From assembly GCF_002741105.1 (NCBI RefSeq), contig NZ_NIQU01000010.1:62001-126000 (forward strand): a stretch of 64,000 bases of DNA. The letters are read 5' to 3'. Position numbers and translations under genes: made by a program. The notes below the pieces were generated by a model that was not told the origin of the DNA, made no database searches, and worked only from the letters and a program-made list of their open reading frames with translations. This document shows positions 51,674 to 59,704 of this stretch, in pieces. Numbering within the stretch: position 1 is the first letter of the stretch; each line of letters starts with the position of its first letter. The stretch is from Pseudomonas sediminis (GTDB lineage: Bacteria; Pseudomonadota; Gammaproteobacteria; Pseudomonadales; Pseudomonadaceae).

Positions 51674-53191
51674 ATGAGCGGCTACGTCCCCAACAACCGT
51701 AATGATCGTCCGGCGCCAACTCCGGAGCCCTATAACGGCGATTTCCACCGCCAGACTCCCAGACCATTGGAAGGCGGCAGTACGCAGACCTCCAGTTGCC
51801 TGGTCGGGCTGCGTTTCGTCTGGGACAACGGCGAATGCCTTGGCGCCAACCTGCCCTACAGCCTCTCTCCTGCCAGCGGCAATGCTGTACGCGGTAGCCT
51901 GGACTCTCGTGGTGGTCTGATCCAGACCATTCCCAGCGGTGAGTACCAGGCACAGTTGCTCGCCGACGCTGATGTCGATACCGACATCAGCAATGCCCGC
52001 GCCGAGCTACAGGCCGTACTGGACGAAATTCTCGCCGCCGAACGCGCAGAAGCTGCCCGGTTGCAGGCCATTCAGGATCAGCGCAGCGCCCTCTCCAACT
52101 ACGTGCATCGCCGACTCGCGGTGGGTAAAGGTTTCTTCCTCGGCGCCTGGGGCCTGCTCAAGACCGCCAAGGAATTCTCCGACCTGGTCAATCCTTTCAC
52201 CGCCTTCTCCAATGCCCTACGCAGCGCCTGGCAGGCACGCGCCAGCGAGGGAGAAACCTGGCTGGCCGCATACAATCGCCAGTTCAGCGCTGAACAGCAT
52301 CGTGAACTAGTCGAAGCCCTAGGCTTCGACCCCAGCAGCATCACCCGCGAACAGCTGGCCGAAGCCTACGAACTGGCCTGTTTCATCTACGAAGACGGCC
52401 CCAGCAAAGCCATGCTCGGCCGCTTCGCCATCGACTACGCCAAGGCGCAGAACGTCGAGGAGGTCGCCGAGTTCAGCGGCGGCGCACTGTTCGAAATCGT
52501 ACTGGCAGCCCTGCTGATCGTCTTCACCGGCGGCGTCGGTCTGGCCGCGCGCGGTGCGGCTTCGGTAAGCTATCTGGACAAGCTTGCACGTCTGGGCAAC
52601 GCCCTGAAGCGCCTGAGCGCGGCCTTTAAACGCTCAAGGATCAGGCGCGGTGGCAGAACGAGAGGGAGCGGGACTGGGGCGCGGACGGTTGAGGTGGAAC
52701 GCCCGAAAGCAGTTGAGCCAAGTAGTGCTCAACGACCGATCAAAGAGCCGGGCACACTGTCCGGCTCCAGGACTCAGATTCCCAAGAAGGCAGATGAGGC
52801 AACTAGGCGATCCTTGCTGCTGGAAAACGACGCAGCAGACATACTGGTAAAGAACGGGCTGGATGTAGAACAGAACCCCAAGGTCCCAGGTACAACGAGA
52901 AATCCCGACCTGCTCATCCTAAGAGGAGAAATAGATGGCAAAAACCTCAACAACGAGGTTGCCGACGTTTTCTCTCCAGGGGCGAAAACCTCTGCTCGAA
53001 ACATACGCAAGACGATTGACGAAAAAGTGAATGTAAAGCAACAGGCAGACACCATCGTCATCAACCTGAACGGCAGCGAAAGGAGCGCAAAAGAACTTGC
53101 CGACGCGTTAAAAGCCGAGCCTGTACCAAACCTAAAAAACCTGATCGTGGTCCAAGATCAGTCCATCTCCTTGCTATTCACAGGCCAATGA
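51674..53191 (+). CDS. Polymorphic toxin/secreted effector with CdiA-type nuclease C-terminus
   Basis: A 505-aa modular protein. Residues 40-100 form a transthyretin/carboxypeptidase-regulatory-like beta domain (VGLRFVWDNGECLGANLPYSL.., TIPSGEYQAQLL), a known adaptor in type VI effectors; 105-265 is helical; 270-297 is hydrophobic; 320-375 a basic linker. Residues 376-505 look like the CdiA C-terminal nuclease family: LLLENDAADILVKNGLDVEQNP, RNPDLLILRGEI, DVFSPGAKTSARNI, KVNVKQQADTIVINLN. GC and codon use drop after about 52,650, at the toxin domain. No signal peptide. Delivery by T6SS is inferred. Confidence 0.8.
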   Translation: MSGYVPNNRNDRPAPTPEPYNGDFHRQTPRPLEGGSTQTSSCLVGLRFVWDNGECLGANLPYSLSPASGNAVRGSLDSRGGLIQTIPSGEYQAQLLADADVDTDISNARAELQAVLDEILAAERAEAARLQAIQDQRSALSNYVHRRLAVGKGFFLGAWGLLKTAKEFSDLVNPFTAFSNALRSAWQARASEGETWLAAYNRQFSAEQHRELVEALGFDPSSITREQLAEAYELACFIYEDGPSKAMLGRFAIDYAKAQNVEEVAEFSGGALFEIVLAALLIVFTGGVGLAARGAASVSYLDKLARLGNALKRLSAAFKRSRIRRGGRTRGSGTGARTVEVERPKAVEPSSAQRPIKEPGTLSGSRTQIPKKADEATRRSLLLENDAADILVKNGLDVEQNPKVPGTTRNPDLLILRGEIDGKNLNNEVADVFSPGAKTSARNIRKTIDEKVNVKQQADTIVINLNGSERSAKELADALKAEPVPNLKNLIVVQDQSISLLFTGQ

Positions 53192-53192
53192 C

Positions 53193-53615
53193 ATGTCGAT
53201 CGACTACCAGTTCTATCTAGCCCCCCTACCGTATACGTCCGTCATGACATCAATTGATTTCAGGACACGTGAAGATAGGGAACATGTCGTTCAGGGCGAG
53301 ATAGGCAACAGCGGCCTGACGGCATGCCTGGTGAAAAACCCAGCGCCCGATGAGTTCAGCAGGGAGGAATTGCAGTTCAGCCCCACCTGCCAGCTCATTC
53401 TGTCTCCCGACCTGGGCAACTACGAGCAGAGCATGAGCGCTCTGATAGCGACCATCAACCAATTGGTGCCCATGGCCAAAGCCTCGGCGCTGTACATGAA
53501 CAACGAGTTGCTGCTACTCGACAAGCTGGACAACCAGACCACTCTGTACACATCGGATAAGGACTGGTGGGACGAGCACATTGAAAACATCAGGTTCCCG
53601 CACAGTCAACGCTGA
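53193..53615 (+). CDS. Probable cognate immunity protein
   Basis: A 140-aa soluble protein starting 1 bp behind the toxin stop (TGAcATG), the classical position of an immunity gene. MSIDYQFYLAPLPYTSVMTSI.., then ALYMNNELLLLDKLDNQTTLY. The pattern is reminiscent of SitI3-type immunity proteins, but this is uncertain. It should neutralise the nuclease domain in producing cells. Confidence 0.75.
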   Translation: MSIDYQFYLAPLPYTSVMTSIDFRTREDREHVVQGEIGNSGLTACLVKNPAPDEFSREELQFSPTCQLILSPDLGNYEQSMSALIATINQLVPMAKASALYMNNELLLLDKLDNQTTLYTSDKDWWDEHIENIRFPHSQR

Positions 53616-53784
53616 GCCCCCTGATAGGGACATGGCGCTGATCTCCTGGAGAATCGACGGCACCACCCCCAGTGCCAGGGACCAACTCAGGCGGACTGGC
53701 AAGCGCTGATGTCGACACGCTCGCCTGCCTGGAGACAGCCAACGGCGAACAGCCTCACTCCCCTCAAGACGCCCACACTGCGCA

Positions 53785-54189
53785 ATGAGCCGTTCGATCA
53801 ATCTTTTCATCAAAAGAACAGTCCCCGAGCGCGAGATCGTCACGCGGCTCAACCGAGAAATCCCCGATGGGATCGAGTCGCTCGAATATCCCAAGGCGCG
53901 CGCAGCTGTCTTTCTTCAGTACGCTGACCACGAGGCCGAATTCCAGCAAAGCCTGGGACTCTCCTGGGCGTCGGATGAGCTGAGCCTTGACGACGTACAA
54001 CTGGCCATCCATCTGGCCAATTTACTGTCCACAGACGTCTTGCTGGAACCTGAGCATCTGGCTCTGCCTGATGGCTACACCTGGTGTCTCGCGACGATGA
54101 ACAACCAACTGTATGCAGTCGACACCACTGATGTAGAAGATGGGATCGCTCTAAGACCACATACCCAGAAAATTCTGCTCACCATTTGA
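53785..54189 (+). CDS. Probable orphan immunity protein, distant paralogue of the cognate one
   Basis: A 134-aa acidic protein (MSRSINLFIKRTVPEREIV..). The region CLATMNNQLYAVDTTDVEDGI recalls YMNNELLLLDKLDNQTTL of the preceding immunity protein, and lengths are similar. Weak ribosome-binding site. The preceding 169 bp show no gene. Function inferred only from position and resemblance. Confidence 0.6.
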   Translation: MSRSINLFIKRTVPEREIVTRLNREIPDGIESLEYPKARAAVFLQYADHEAEFQQSLGLSWASDELSLDDVQLAIHLANLLSTDVLLEPEHLALPDGYTWCLATMNNQLYAVDTTDVEDGIALRPHTQKILLTI

Positions 54190-54229
54190 AAGCCGCCACC
54201 CTCACTGCTCGAGCCACAATCATTCAATC

Positions 54230-54514
54230 ATGACAACCTTCGAAAAAGAACTATCAATAACACTTCTCGAACGGTATAGCAGTGAATCACAGGACATGGG
54301 CAGGCATTTAGACAACATTGGATTTCCAGACACTCCTGAGAATAACGAAGCACTGATAAAACATCTTCTCGACGTTGGAAACAAAGTCACCCCTGAACAG
54401 CGTACCTGGGTACACAGCACGCTAACGGGCCCTGAGGGAACCTTGAAAGTAGAAATACTCGACGACCAACGGGCCTATCTCACGACCTTGAAGCTCATCC
54501 CAACCTCTCTATGA
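54230..54514 (+). CDS. Small protein of the immunity array (94 aa)
   Basis: A 94-aa charged helical protein (MTTFEKELSITLLERYSSESQDMG.., PEQRTWVHSTLTGPEGTLKVEIL). Its stop overlaps the next start by 4 bp (ATGA), so the two are coupled. No family recognised; an immunity or accessory role is inferred from location. Confidence 0.6.
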   Translation: MTTFEKELSITLLERYSSESQDMGRHLDNIGFPDTPENNEALIKHLLDVGNKVTPEQRTWVHSTLTGPEGTLKVEILDDQRAYLTTLKLIPTSL

Positions 54515-54948
54515 CAAAACCGATGACAACCACCGAGCAAGCCTTGGAAAAAGAGATTATCGAGCTCAGCGACTACGACACAGCGGCAGAAGCACTGCGC
54601 CAACTGAAACACCTGAACAAAGCCGTAGCAGAGCAATTGGCAGTAGACATTCTGCGCAGCAACAAGGGTGACGAATATTTCCAGGCATCGGCTTTCGAGA
54701 CGCTTTACTCAGTCAATCTCCATAAAGGCATCGAGCTAATAAAAAACCCACCCATGCCCCTGAACACAGCGACACTGAGTGCCATGATCGAGTGCATCAC
54801 CGAAGACTCCGGCGTTGTGGTGGATCACCCTGAAATACTCGAAGTGGCAAAGGTGTTGAAAGAGACAATCAGGAATCTGAATTCACAGGAAATCCATCGA
54901 ATCCAGGACACCCTCGAATGGTTTCTGGAAACCTATCCGGATATCTAA
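54511..54948 (+). CDS. Helical-repeat immunity-like protein
   Basis: A 145-aa all-helical protein with HEAT-like pairs (TAAEALRQLKHLNKAVAEQLAVDILRSN; DEYFQASAFETLYSVNLHKGIELI). Such short helical-repeat proteins are frequent immunity proteins of polymorphic toxins. Translationally coupled to the 94-aa gene. AT-richer than core genes. Target toxin unknown. Confidence 0.65.
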   Translation: MTKPMTTTEQALEKEIIELSDYDTAAEALRQLKHLNKAVAEQLAVDILRSNKGDEYFQASAFETLYSVNLHKGIELIKNPPMPLNTATLSAMIECITEDSGVVVDHPEILEVAKVLKETIRNLNSQEIHRIQDTLEWFLETYPDI

Positions 54949-55069
54949 TTCTTTCAGCATTATCATTACAAAAAACAGAGCACCAGCAAAACCTTAACTC
55001 TTGAAAGAACAGAAACAGTCAATGAGCGCATGTGAATTTCCCGCACTAGCAATTCAAGATTAGCTACAT

Positions 55070-55399
55070 ATGTTCTGCTATGACAGCTATTGCGCGGATG
55101 CCATGACCAGTGGACTGACAAACAGCAAGGGCACTTCTCTGCGTTGGCAGCTGGCGGTAGAAACGCTCTATCGCCTTTTCGCTAGTAACCTCCTCCATAT
55201 TCCATCCTTGAAAGCTGACGACTTTTCGACGCAGAAGTCCGTTGCACTCGATTACATAAAGTCACTTGCCCGTCATGACCCTTTCAGCTCGGACATAGAG
55301 GAAACCTCACATGGTATCTATGGGATATCAGTGCCGCAGACAGATGCCATAGACCTATCGAGAAGCTTGGAATTCGCGATCTTCCTCAAGGGGAGCTAA
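55070..55399 (+). CDS. Hypothetical protein of the immunity array (109 aa)
   Basis: An AT-rich 109-aa protein (SLRWQLAVETLYRLFASNLLHIPSLK.., ETSHGIYGISVPQTDAIDL). Start is uncertain: ATG 55070 has no Shine-Dalgarno sequence, ATG 55103 is an alternative. It may be a complete small immunity protein or a truncated longer one. Confidence 0.5.
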   Translation: MFCYDSYCADAMTSGLTNSKGTSLRWQLAVETLYRLFASNLLHIPSLKADDFSTQKSVALDYIKSLARHDPFSSDIEETSHGIYGISVPQTDAIDLSRSLEFAIFLKGS

Positions 55400-55575
55400 G
55401 TCGGGGGCTTGTCGCAGCGCGACACAGCATATTCGCTGAAAACCAGGCTGCCTGGAGTAACCAGCCCCCGGTAGTCATAAACACGGATCAATGATACCTA
55501 CGCACGTTCTTCACCGCTAATTCAGCGTACCGTTGCCGGCCTGCGTCAGGAAAATCTTAGGCGAGAACAACACAC
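55400..55575. other. Intergenic segment with long-range inverted repeat
   Basis: Non-coding 176 bp. CGGGGGCT (55403-55410) and AGCCCCCG (55464-55471) could form a stem over a 53-base loop, perhaps a terminator for the genes before it. Nothing else recognised. Confidence 0.3.
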
Positions 55576-56054
55576 ATGCATAATGATCAACTATTCAGCT
55601 TTACTGATTTCAAGAAAGCCAACAACGATCCAGCTACTTCCGGCATCGACTACGTGCAAGCTGTATATGCCACTACTCCCCTGCACTTCGATTTCCTCCT
55701 CCACTACGCACAACTAATGTCTCCCGCAATAGAAATTGTCGACGACCGGGCATTCATTGGCGAGCTTTTCGATACGAATCGTTACCTAGATCTCATAAAA
55801 ACAACACAAGATATGGATCGCACTCAGTACTGGATGAATTTACTGGAAATCACAGGACTGTCTGACAACTTGACAACTTGACAACCGAGCAGGCTATCGC
55901 TCTAGCGCAAATAATTTCCCAATGCTGGAACAGTAATCTACTTGCCAAACATGGCAATTCATGCGGAGAAGCTCGTTATATTTACGACACCGATAGCGGT
56001 GAAGTCTTCGTCACCATAGCCAGATGGTCTCTCGCAGATACAGAAGAGCAATGA
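55576..56054 (+). pseudogene. Immunity-like gene broken by an 8-bp tandem repeat
   Basis: Reads MHNDQLFSFTDFKKANNDPATSG... for 101 codons and then stops at 55881 inside three copies of an 8-bp unit (TGACAACT, TGACAACT, TGACAACC; 55862-55885). Removing one unit restores the frame, giving LSDNLTTEQAIALAQIISQCW..RYIYDTDSGEVFVTIARWSLADTEEQ and a stop at 56054, 156 aa in total. The restored C-terminus is plainly protein-like. The change may be a fixed loss or a slippage switch. Confidence 0.75.
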
Positions 56055-56151
56055 GTAAATCCATCACCAGCGAGTTACGCATCGACGCTTCATTCCTGGC
56101 GGGAAAGTGACAGGCCTCCCCAACCAAGTTGCCAGACCTTAAGGGGTAGTA

Positions 56152-56631
56152 ATGAACGAATATTTTCCCGAGCTTGCTAAGCGCAACCTGGTTGACTGGC
56201 CGACCCTGGCGATCGGCTTGAATAACGGCTGGATAAACAAGGATGCAGTATCCGAGCATGCCTTCAAGCTACTGTCTGCCGGTCAGCAGGACAGTGATAT
56301 TGCCGTTCTGGCCGGCAGCGACGCCCTGAGTGATGACGAAGTAGTCGCCTTGCTGGCAACCCTGTGCAAGAAAGAGGGTATCGATATTCAGGAAAAACGG
56401 TCGCATGCTCTGGAGAAATGGCGGCTAGCCATGCTCTCGGAACTGCAACACTCCTCGCTTGCCGATGAGGACAAGATCGAACGGTTGCAGGAACTCTATG
56501 CGGAGTTCAGCTACCCGGACGATATGGCCTCATGCAGCATCTACGCGCAAAACGATGTCGATCCGATCGATGCGTTATATCAAGTCGTCGCCGCTCTGGA
56601 ACAGCGCTTTGTCAGCGACAGCGGCAGTTAG
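56152..56631 (+). CDS. DUF2247-like probable immunity protein
   Basis: A 159-aa helical protein beginning MNEYFPELAKRNLVDWPTLAIGLNNGWINKDAVSEHAFKLL, with a late acidic region. It resembles DUF2247, a family common among polymorphic-toxin immunity genes. AAGGGG lies seven bases before the ATG. No toxin partner is next to it, so it counts as an orphan. Confidence 0.65.
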   Translation: MNEYFPELAKRNLVDWPTLAIGLNNGWINKDAVSEHAFKLLSAGQQDSDIAVLAGSDALSDDEVVALLATLCKKEGIDIQEKRSHALEKWRLAMLSELQHSSLADEDKIERLQELYAEFSYPDDMASCSIYAQNDVDPIDALYQVVAALEQRFVSDSGS

Positions 56632-56634
56632 GCT

Positions 56635-56755
56635 ACTCCCAGGCCTCCCGCTCACCCGTCCAGGCATGCAACTCGCGCTTCTGCGCCCCCCCAATGCGGT
56701 GCACTCAGCAAGCAGGTCCAGGCGCTCCAGGGCAGCTAGTCCCGAAGGTCGAAAG
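56635..56755 (-). pseudogene. Internally deleted remnant of the FAD monooxygenase gene
   Basis: 56635-56690 is almost identical to the 3' end of the monooxygenase gene (58341-58396, about two differences), and 56694-56755 matches its early part (59422-59483; PSGLAALERLDLLAECTALG against PSGLAVLQRLGLLAECTALG). About 1 kb of the gene is missing between the two blocks. Confidence 0.8.
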
Positions 56756-56812
56756 CGCTTTGCCCCCTCTCCGAGAACCGGGGAACAAGGGCGCAGGATC
56801 GCGGGCAAGAAA

Positions 56813-56842
56813 AAACCCGTGAGAGCCAATCTGCACGGGTTT
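56813..56842. terminator. Hairpin terminator
   Basis: AAACCCGTG (56813-56821) and CACGGGTTT (56834-56842), with an A-run on the left that becomes a T-run on the minus strand; it lies behind the minus-strand membrane-protein gene. Confidence 0.75.
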
Positions 56843-56858
56843 CGATTTAACAGCGCGG

Positions 56859-57464
56859 TTACTGCACAGATGATAGCGCGTCATTAGCTGCAGAGGTCGG
56901 CACCAGAATTGCAGCCTCGGCTTGGCAGGCGCGGTTAATACGGTAACTCAGCTCTTCAAACAGGTCATCAGCATCAAGGCCTTTCCCGTCAGCATCGCGC
57001 AAGTTTCCATAACGGAAGACAACGACATGTTTACGAAAGCCCCTCCCTCTGGCCGCGCCCGGCCTTAAGAAAAGACCATCAAGCCGGCTATATTGGAAGG
57101 CAGGCAGCGTATCGACTTTTTCCAACGGAATATGAAAAGTGCTATTAAACTGGAAGTCCTTGTGCGTGCAGTAAGTCTCGATTTCCATATCGTCAATAGA
57201 AGTGTACGGCAACAGACCGTTTGCATTGAAAAACCAGATGCCCTCATCTTTCAGAATCATCAGCGGCTTTGATCCTGCGCCCCGATTGATCCAAGCCGAC
57301 GCCAGCAGCCAGACCGCAACCAAAAGCAGCAAGCCCGCAATGGGGCTTGCACCCATGCGGAAAGCCTGAAAGGACAGGCCCATCAAAAGAAGCCCAATCC
57401 CTCCCCCCATAAACAGAACTCGACGCCCCTCTTTAAATTCTACGTCGCTCGCCGTTATTTCCAT
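56859..57464 (-). CDS. Two-helix membrane protein of unknown function
   Basis: A 201-aa protein with two adjacent membrane helices (VLFMGGGIGLLLMGLSFQA and PIAGLLLLVAVWLLASAWI) and a cytoplasmic PH-like beta region (LMILKDEGIWFFNANGLLPYTSIDDMEIE). The layout resembles STM3941-type proteins, some of which sit in immunity arrays. Good Shine-Dalgarno AAGGAG 6 bp before the ATG. Opposite strand to the immunity genes, with its own terminator. Confidence 0.65.
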   Translation of the reverse strand: MEITASDVEFKEGRRVLFMGGGIGLLLMGLSFQAFRMGASPIAGLLLLVAVWLLASAWINRGAGSKPLMILKDEGIWFFNANGLLPYTSIDDMEIETYCTHKDFQFNSTFHIPLEKVDTLPAFQYSRLDGLFLRPGAARGRGFRKHVVVFRYGNLRDADGKGLDADDLFEELSYRINRACQAEAAILVPTSAANDALSSVQ

Positions 57465-57682
57465 GTTGACTCCTTTTTATTTATCGATTTCCATTCGGTC
57501 AATTCCTGCCGGTCGGACAGGCTTTGTGCATTTTCGCCCACGCGAAAAATTAGTTTCTTGCGGCAGCGCCCACTGCCCCCCAATGCCAGCTTTCCTTGCT
57601 TGTAGACACGCCGCACCAGATGCGGCGCAGTCAGGGCGAGAATATGTACCTTATCGGCCACCCGACACGAAAATTGGGGATG
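57465..57682. other. Non-coding stretch in the island
   Basis: No convincing gene. Short open frames exist on the minus strand but overlap the next gene's ribosome-binding site and show no consistent codon pattern. Confidence 0.3.
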
Positions 57683-57853
57683 TTAGTTTTGCGAGCGTGG
57701 GTGCTTTAAGAATCCTTTCTTGAAGTTCAGAACGGAAAGGCTGTCCTTGAAGTCGCTGCCAAATACGTACGGCAAAAACCTGTGGGCCAAGCCGATGGCG
57801 CTGGCCAGACAGGCTGTGCCGGCTTTCACGATGCCAATCGGCGATTCCTTCAA
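57683..57853 (-). CDS. Possible small single-span membrane peptide (56 aa, TTG start)
   Basis: A 56-codon frame with AGGAG seven bases before TTG 57853: KESPIGIVKAGTACLASAIG, LAHRFLPYVFGSDF, KDSLSVLNFKKGFLKHPRSQN. One hydrophobic segment followed by a basic tail. The codons and composition look protein-like. No family recognised; small membrane immunity or toxin-like peptides are possible alternatives. Confidence 0.45.
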   Translation of the reverse strand: MKESPIGIVKAGTACLASAIGLAHRFLPYVFGSDFKDSLSVLNFKKGFLKHPRSQN

Positions 57854-57935
57854 AACAGCTCTCCTGTTGGCTACCGCGCAGTCTACCTAGGCTGCGCAGC
57901 CTGGGCTGAGAACTACCGCGCAACGCCAGCGGACG

Positions 57936-58067
57936 TCAGAGGAACATGCAACCGGAAGCCTCGATGCGCTGACCGGTGACCCAACGCCCGCCCTTGCCTC
58001 GCTCCGATATCGTCAGGTTGGTGCAGCCCAGTGCCTGCGCCTGGCCGACCTGGCGCTGTATAGTCAC
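57936..58067 (-). pseudogene. 3' fragment of a short-chain dehydrogenase gene
   Basis: About 44 codons ending GRWVTGQRIEASGCMFL-stop, the usual C-terminus of many SDRs. The rest of the gene (Rossmann part) is missing. Confidence 0.65.
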
Positions 58068-58083
58068 GTCCGCGAGTTGCTAG

Positions 58084-58322
58084 GGCAGATAGACGAGTTG
58101 GAAAACCTTTTCCGTCAGGATGCTCACCGCCCTGAGTGGACCGTTACGCGTGGACATGCCCGCGGAAATCGCCGGGCGCCTTGTCACGCCGCGTCTCGAT
58201 GAATTTCGTGCCCGACATCTGGAAATCGAGCTTGGTTGCAGCGACCGGCGTATCGATCCGCTGCGGGAAGGGTTCGACTGCGTATTGCGCATCGGCGCTA
58301 TCGATGACGACAGCCTAGCACG
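58084..58322 (+). pseudogene. Frameshifted fragment of a LysR regulator gene
   Basis: Frame one reads QIDELENLFRQDAH (end of the linker helix), frame two continues LTALSGPLRVDMPAEIAGRLV and SDRRIDPLREGFDCVLRIGA, the start of a LysR effector domain. The DNA-binding part and the last 150 residues are missing. Next to the SDR fragment and divergent from it, as SDR/LysR pairs usually are. Confidence 0.7.
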
Positions 58323-58337
58323 CGGCCAATACAAGCC

Positions 58338-59627
58338 TCACTCCCAGGCCTCCCGCTCGCCCGTCCAGGCATGCAACTCGCGTTTCTGCGCCCCCGACCA
58401 CAGCCAGCCGCCGCGTGCCCCAACCAGGGTGCTGACGGCATGCTGGCGGCCGAAGCGGTTGTGCCGAGCCAACATCAGGGCGATATCGCGTAACACCGCC
58501 AGGATGTTGCTGTTGGACTGGAACAGCGGCGTCAGCAAGCGGCTGGCCTGGCGGTAGTAGCGCAGGTGATCACGGCGGGTATCACCGTAGCGAGTGAAGA
58601 TGGCATTCCAGTCAAGCGCTTGCTGCTGTTCGTCACCGGCATTACCGAGCGCATCGGCCAGTGCAGCGGCATCGACCAAGGCCATATTGGCGCCCTGCCC
58701 CAATTGCGGGCTCATGGCGTGGGCGCAATCACCGATGGCCAGCACGCGACCATCGTTCCAGCGCTGCATGCGCACGTCCGCATAGGCCGCCAGGGTCAGT
58801 TGTGCGGGGTCATCGATCTGCTGCAGATAGGCTTCCGAAGCCTCGCCGGCGAGGTTGCGCACGCGGGTTTTCCAGGCCTCCAGCCCGCTGCTGCGCCAGC
58901 TCTCGTGCTCGCTCAGTGGCAGGCTCCAGAACAGGCTGGTCAGCGATTTCTCTCGGGCTTGGTGGGTGCAGCCAGTCGGCATCAGGCCGAACATCTCGCG
59001 GCAACCGCGGTACCACTGGCGCAGCTCGCCGGACTCGGTCGCCGGTGAGGTCGGCAACATGCTCCACAGCGCACCCCACGGATAGGGCCGAGACCACTGC
59101 CGCACCTGCATCTGCGCGCGCAGAGTCGAGCGTGTGCCATCGGCCAGGATCAGTGCGGCGAAATCGCCCAGGGGTTGTTCACTGCCACCCTCGTCCTGGC
59201 GCAGCAAGCGAATATGGCCGCTGGCCTGCTCGAAGCGGCTCACTACCACACCGGTGTCCACCTGCACACCGGCACGCTGCGCGGCCTTGAGCAACGCCGT
59301 CATCAGCACACCGCGGTGAATGCCAAGGCCGAAACTGCCTGGCTGCCAGTCGTGATAACGAGTGTCGAGGATCACCCGACCCTGGCAACTGGTGCCGTAC
59401 AGACGGCTGACCGGAGCCCCTAGTGCGGTGCATTCGGCGAGCAGACCCAAGCGTTGCAGCACAGCCAGACCGGAAGGCTGCAAGAGGATACCGGCGCCCA
59501 CCGGCTGTAGTTGCTCGACCCGCTCCAGTACGCGCACCGCATAACCCTGACGGGCGAGAAATATCGCCGTGGCGAGACCTGCGGTACCCGCCCCTACGAT
59601 GGCTATCGGCAATCCATTCACGTCCAT
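58338..59627 (-). CDS. FAD-dependent aromatic-type monooxygenase
   Basis: A 429-aa group A flavoprotein hydroxylase. FAD motifs: PIAIVGAGTAGLATAIFLARQG at the N-terminus, ILADGTRSTLR (DG motif), and LAIGDCAHAMSPQLGQGANMAL (GD motif). UbiH/salicylate-hydroxylase-like; substrate unknown. Single gene. A deleted partial copy of it lies at 56.6-56.8 kb. Confidence 0.88.
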   Translation of the reverse strand: MDVNGLPIAIVGAGTAGLATAIFLARQGYAVRVLERVEQLQPVGAGILLQPSGLAVLQRLGLLAECTALGAPVSRLYGTSCQGRVILDTRYHDWQPGSFGLGIHRGVLMTALLKAAQRAGVQVDTGVVVSRFEQASGHIRLLRQDEGGSEQPLGDFAALILADGTRSTLRAQMQVRQWSRPYPWGALWSMLPTSPATESGELRQWYRGCREMFGLMPTGCTHQAREKSLTSLFWSLPLSEHESWRSSGLEAWKTRVRNLAGEASEAYLQQIDDPAQLTLAAYADVRMQRWNDGRVLAIGDCAHAMSPQLGQGANMALVDAAALADALGNAGDEQQQALDWNAIFTRYGDTRRDHLRYYRQASRLLTPLFQSNSNILAVLRDIALMLARHNRFGRQHAVSTLVGARGGWLWSGAQKRELHAWTGEREAWE

Positions 59628-59704
59628 GCTCCCTGTTTTGATGCAGGGAATACTAACCGCCTGGCGTCACGCTCGATATGACCGCTCGCACAGCGGCAAC
59701 GCGG

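Noticed and set aside
53616..53784. Possible small gene between the first two immunity genes
   Set aside because: Only frames of under 30 codons without ribosome-binding sites on the plus strand; minus-strand frames run through neighbouring genes.
56575..56829. 84-codon minus-strand frame as a complete gene
   Set aside because: It is made of frame-mixed pieces of the deleted monooxygenase copy, so it is annotated as a pseudogene remnant.
57455..57661. 68-codon minus-strand frame upstream of the two-helix membrane protein
   Set aside because: It overlaps the next start and its Shine-Dalgarno sequence, has no ribosome-binding site of its own and no recognisable pattern.
58120..58557. 145-codon plus-strand frame
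   Set aside because: Its first 65 codons are a LysR piece and the rest is antisense to the monooxygenase; not an intact gene.
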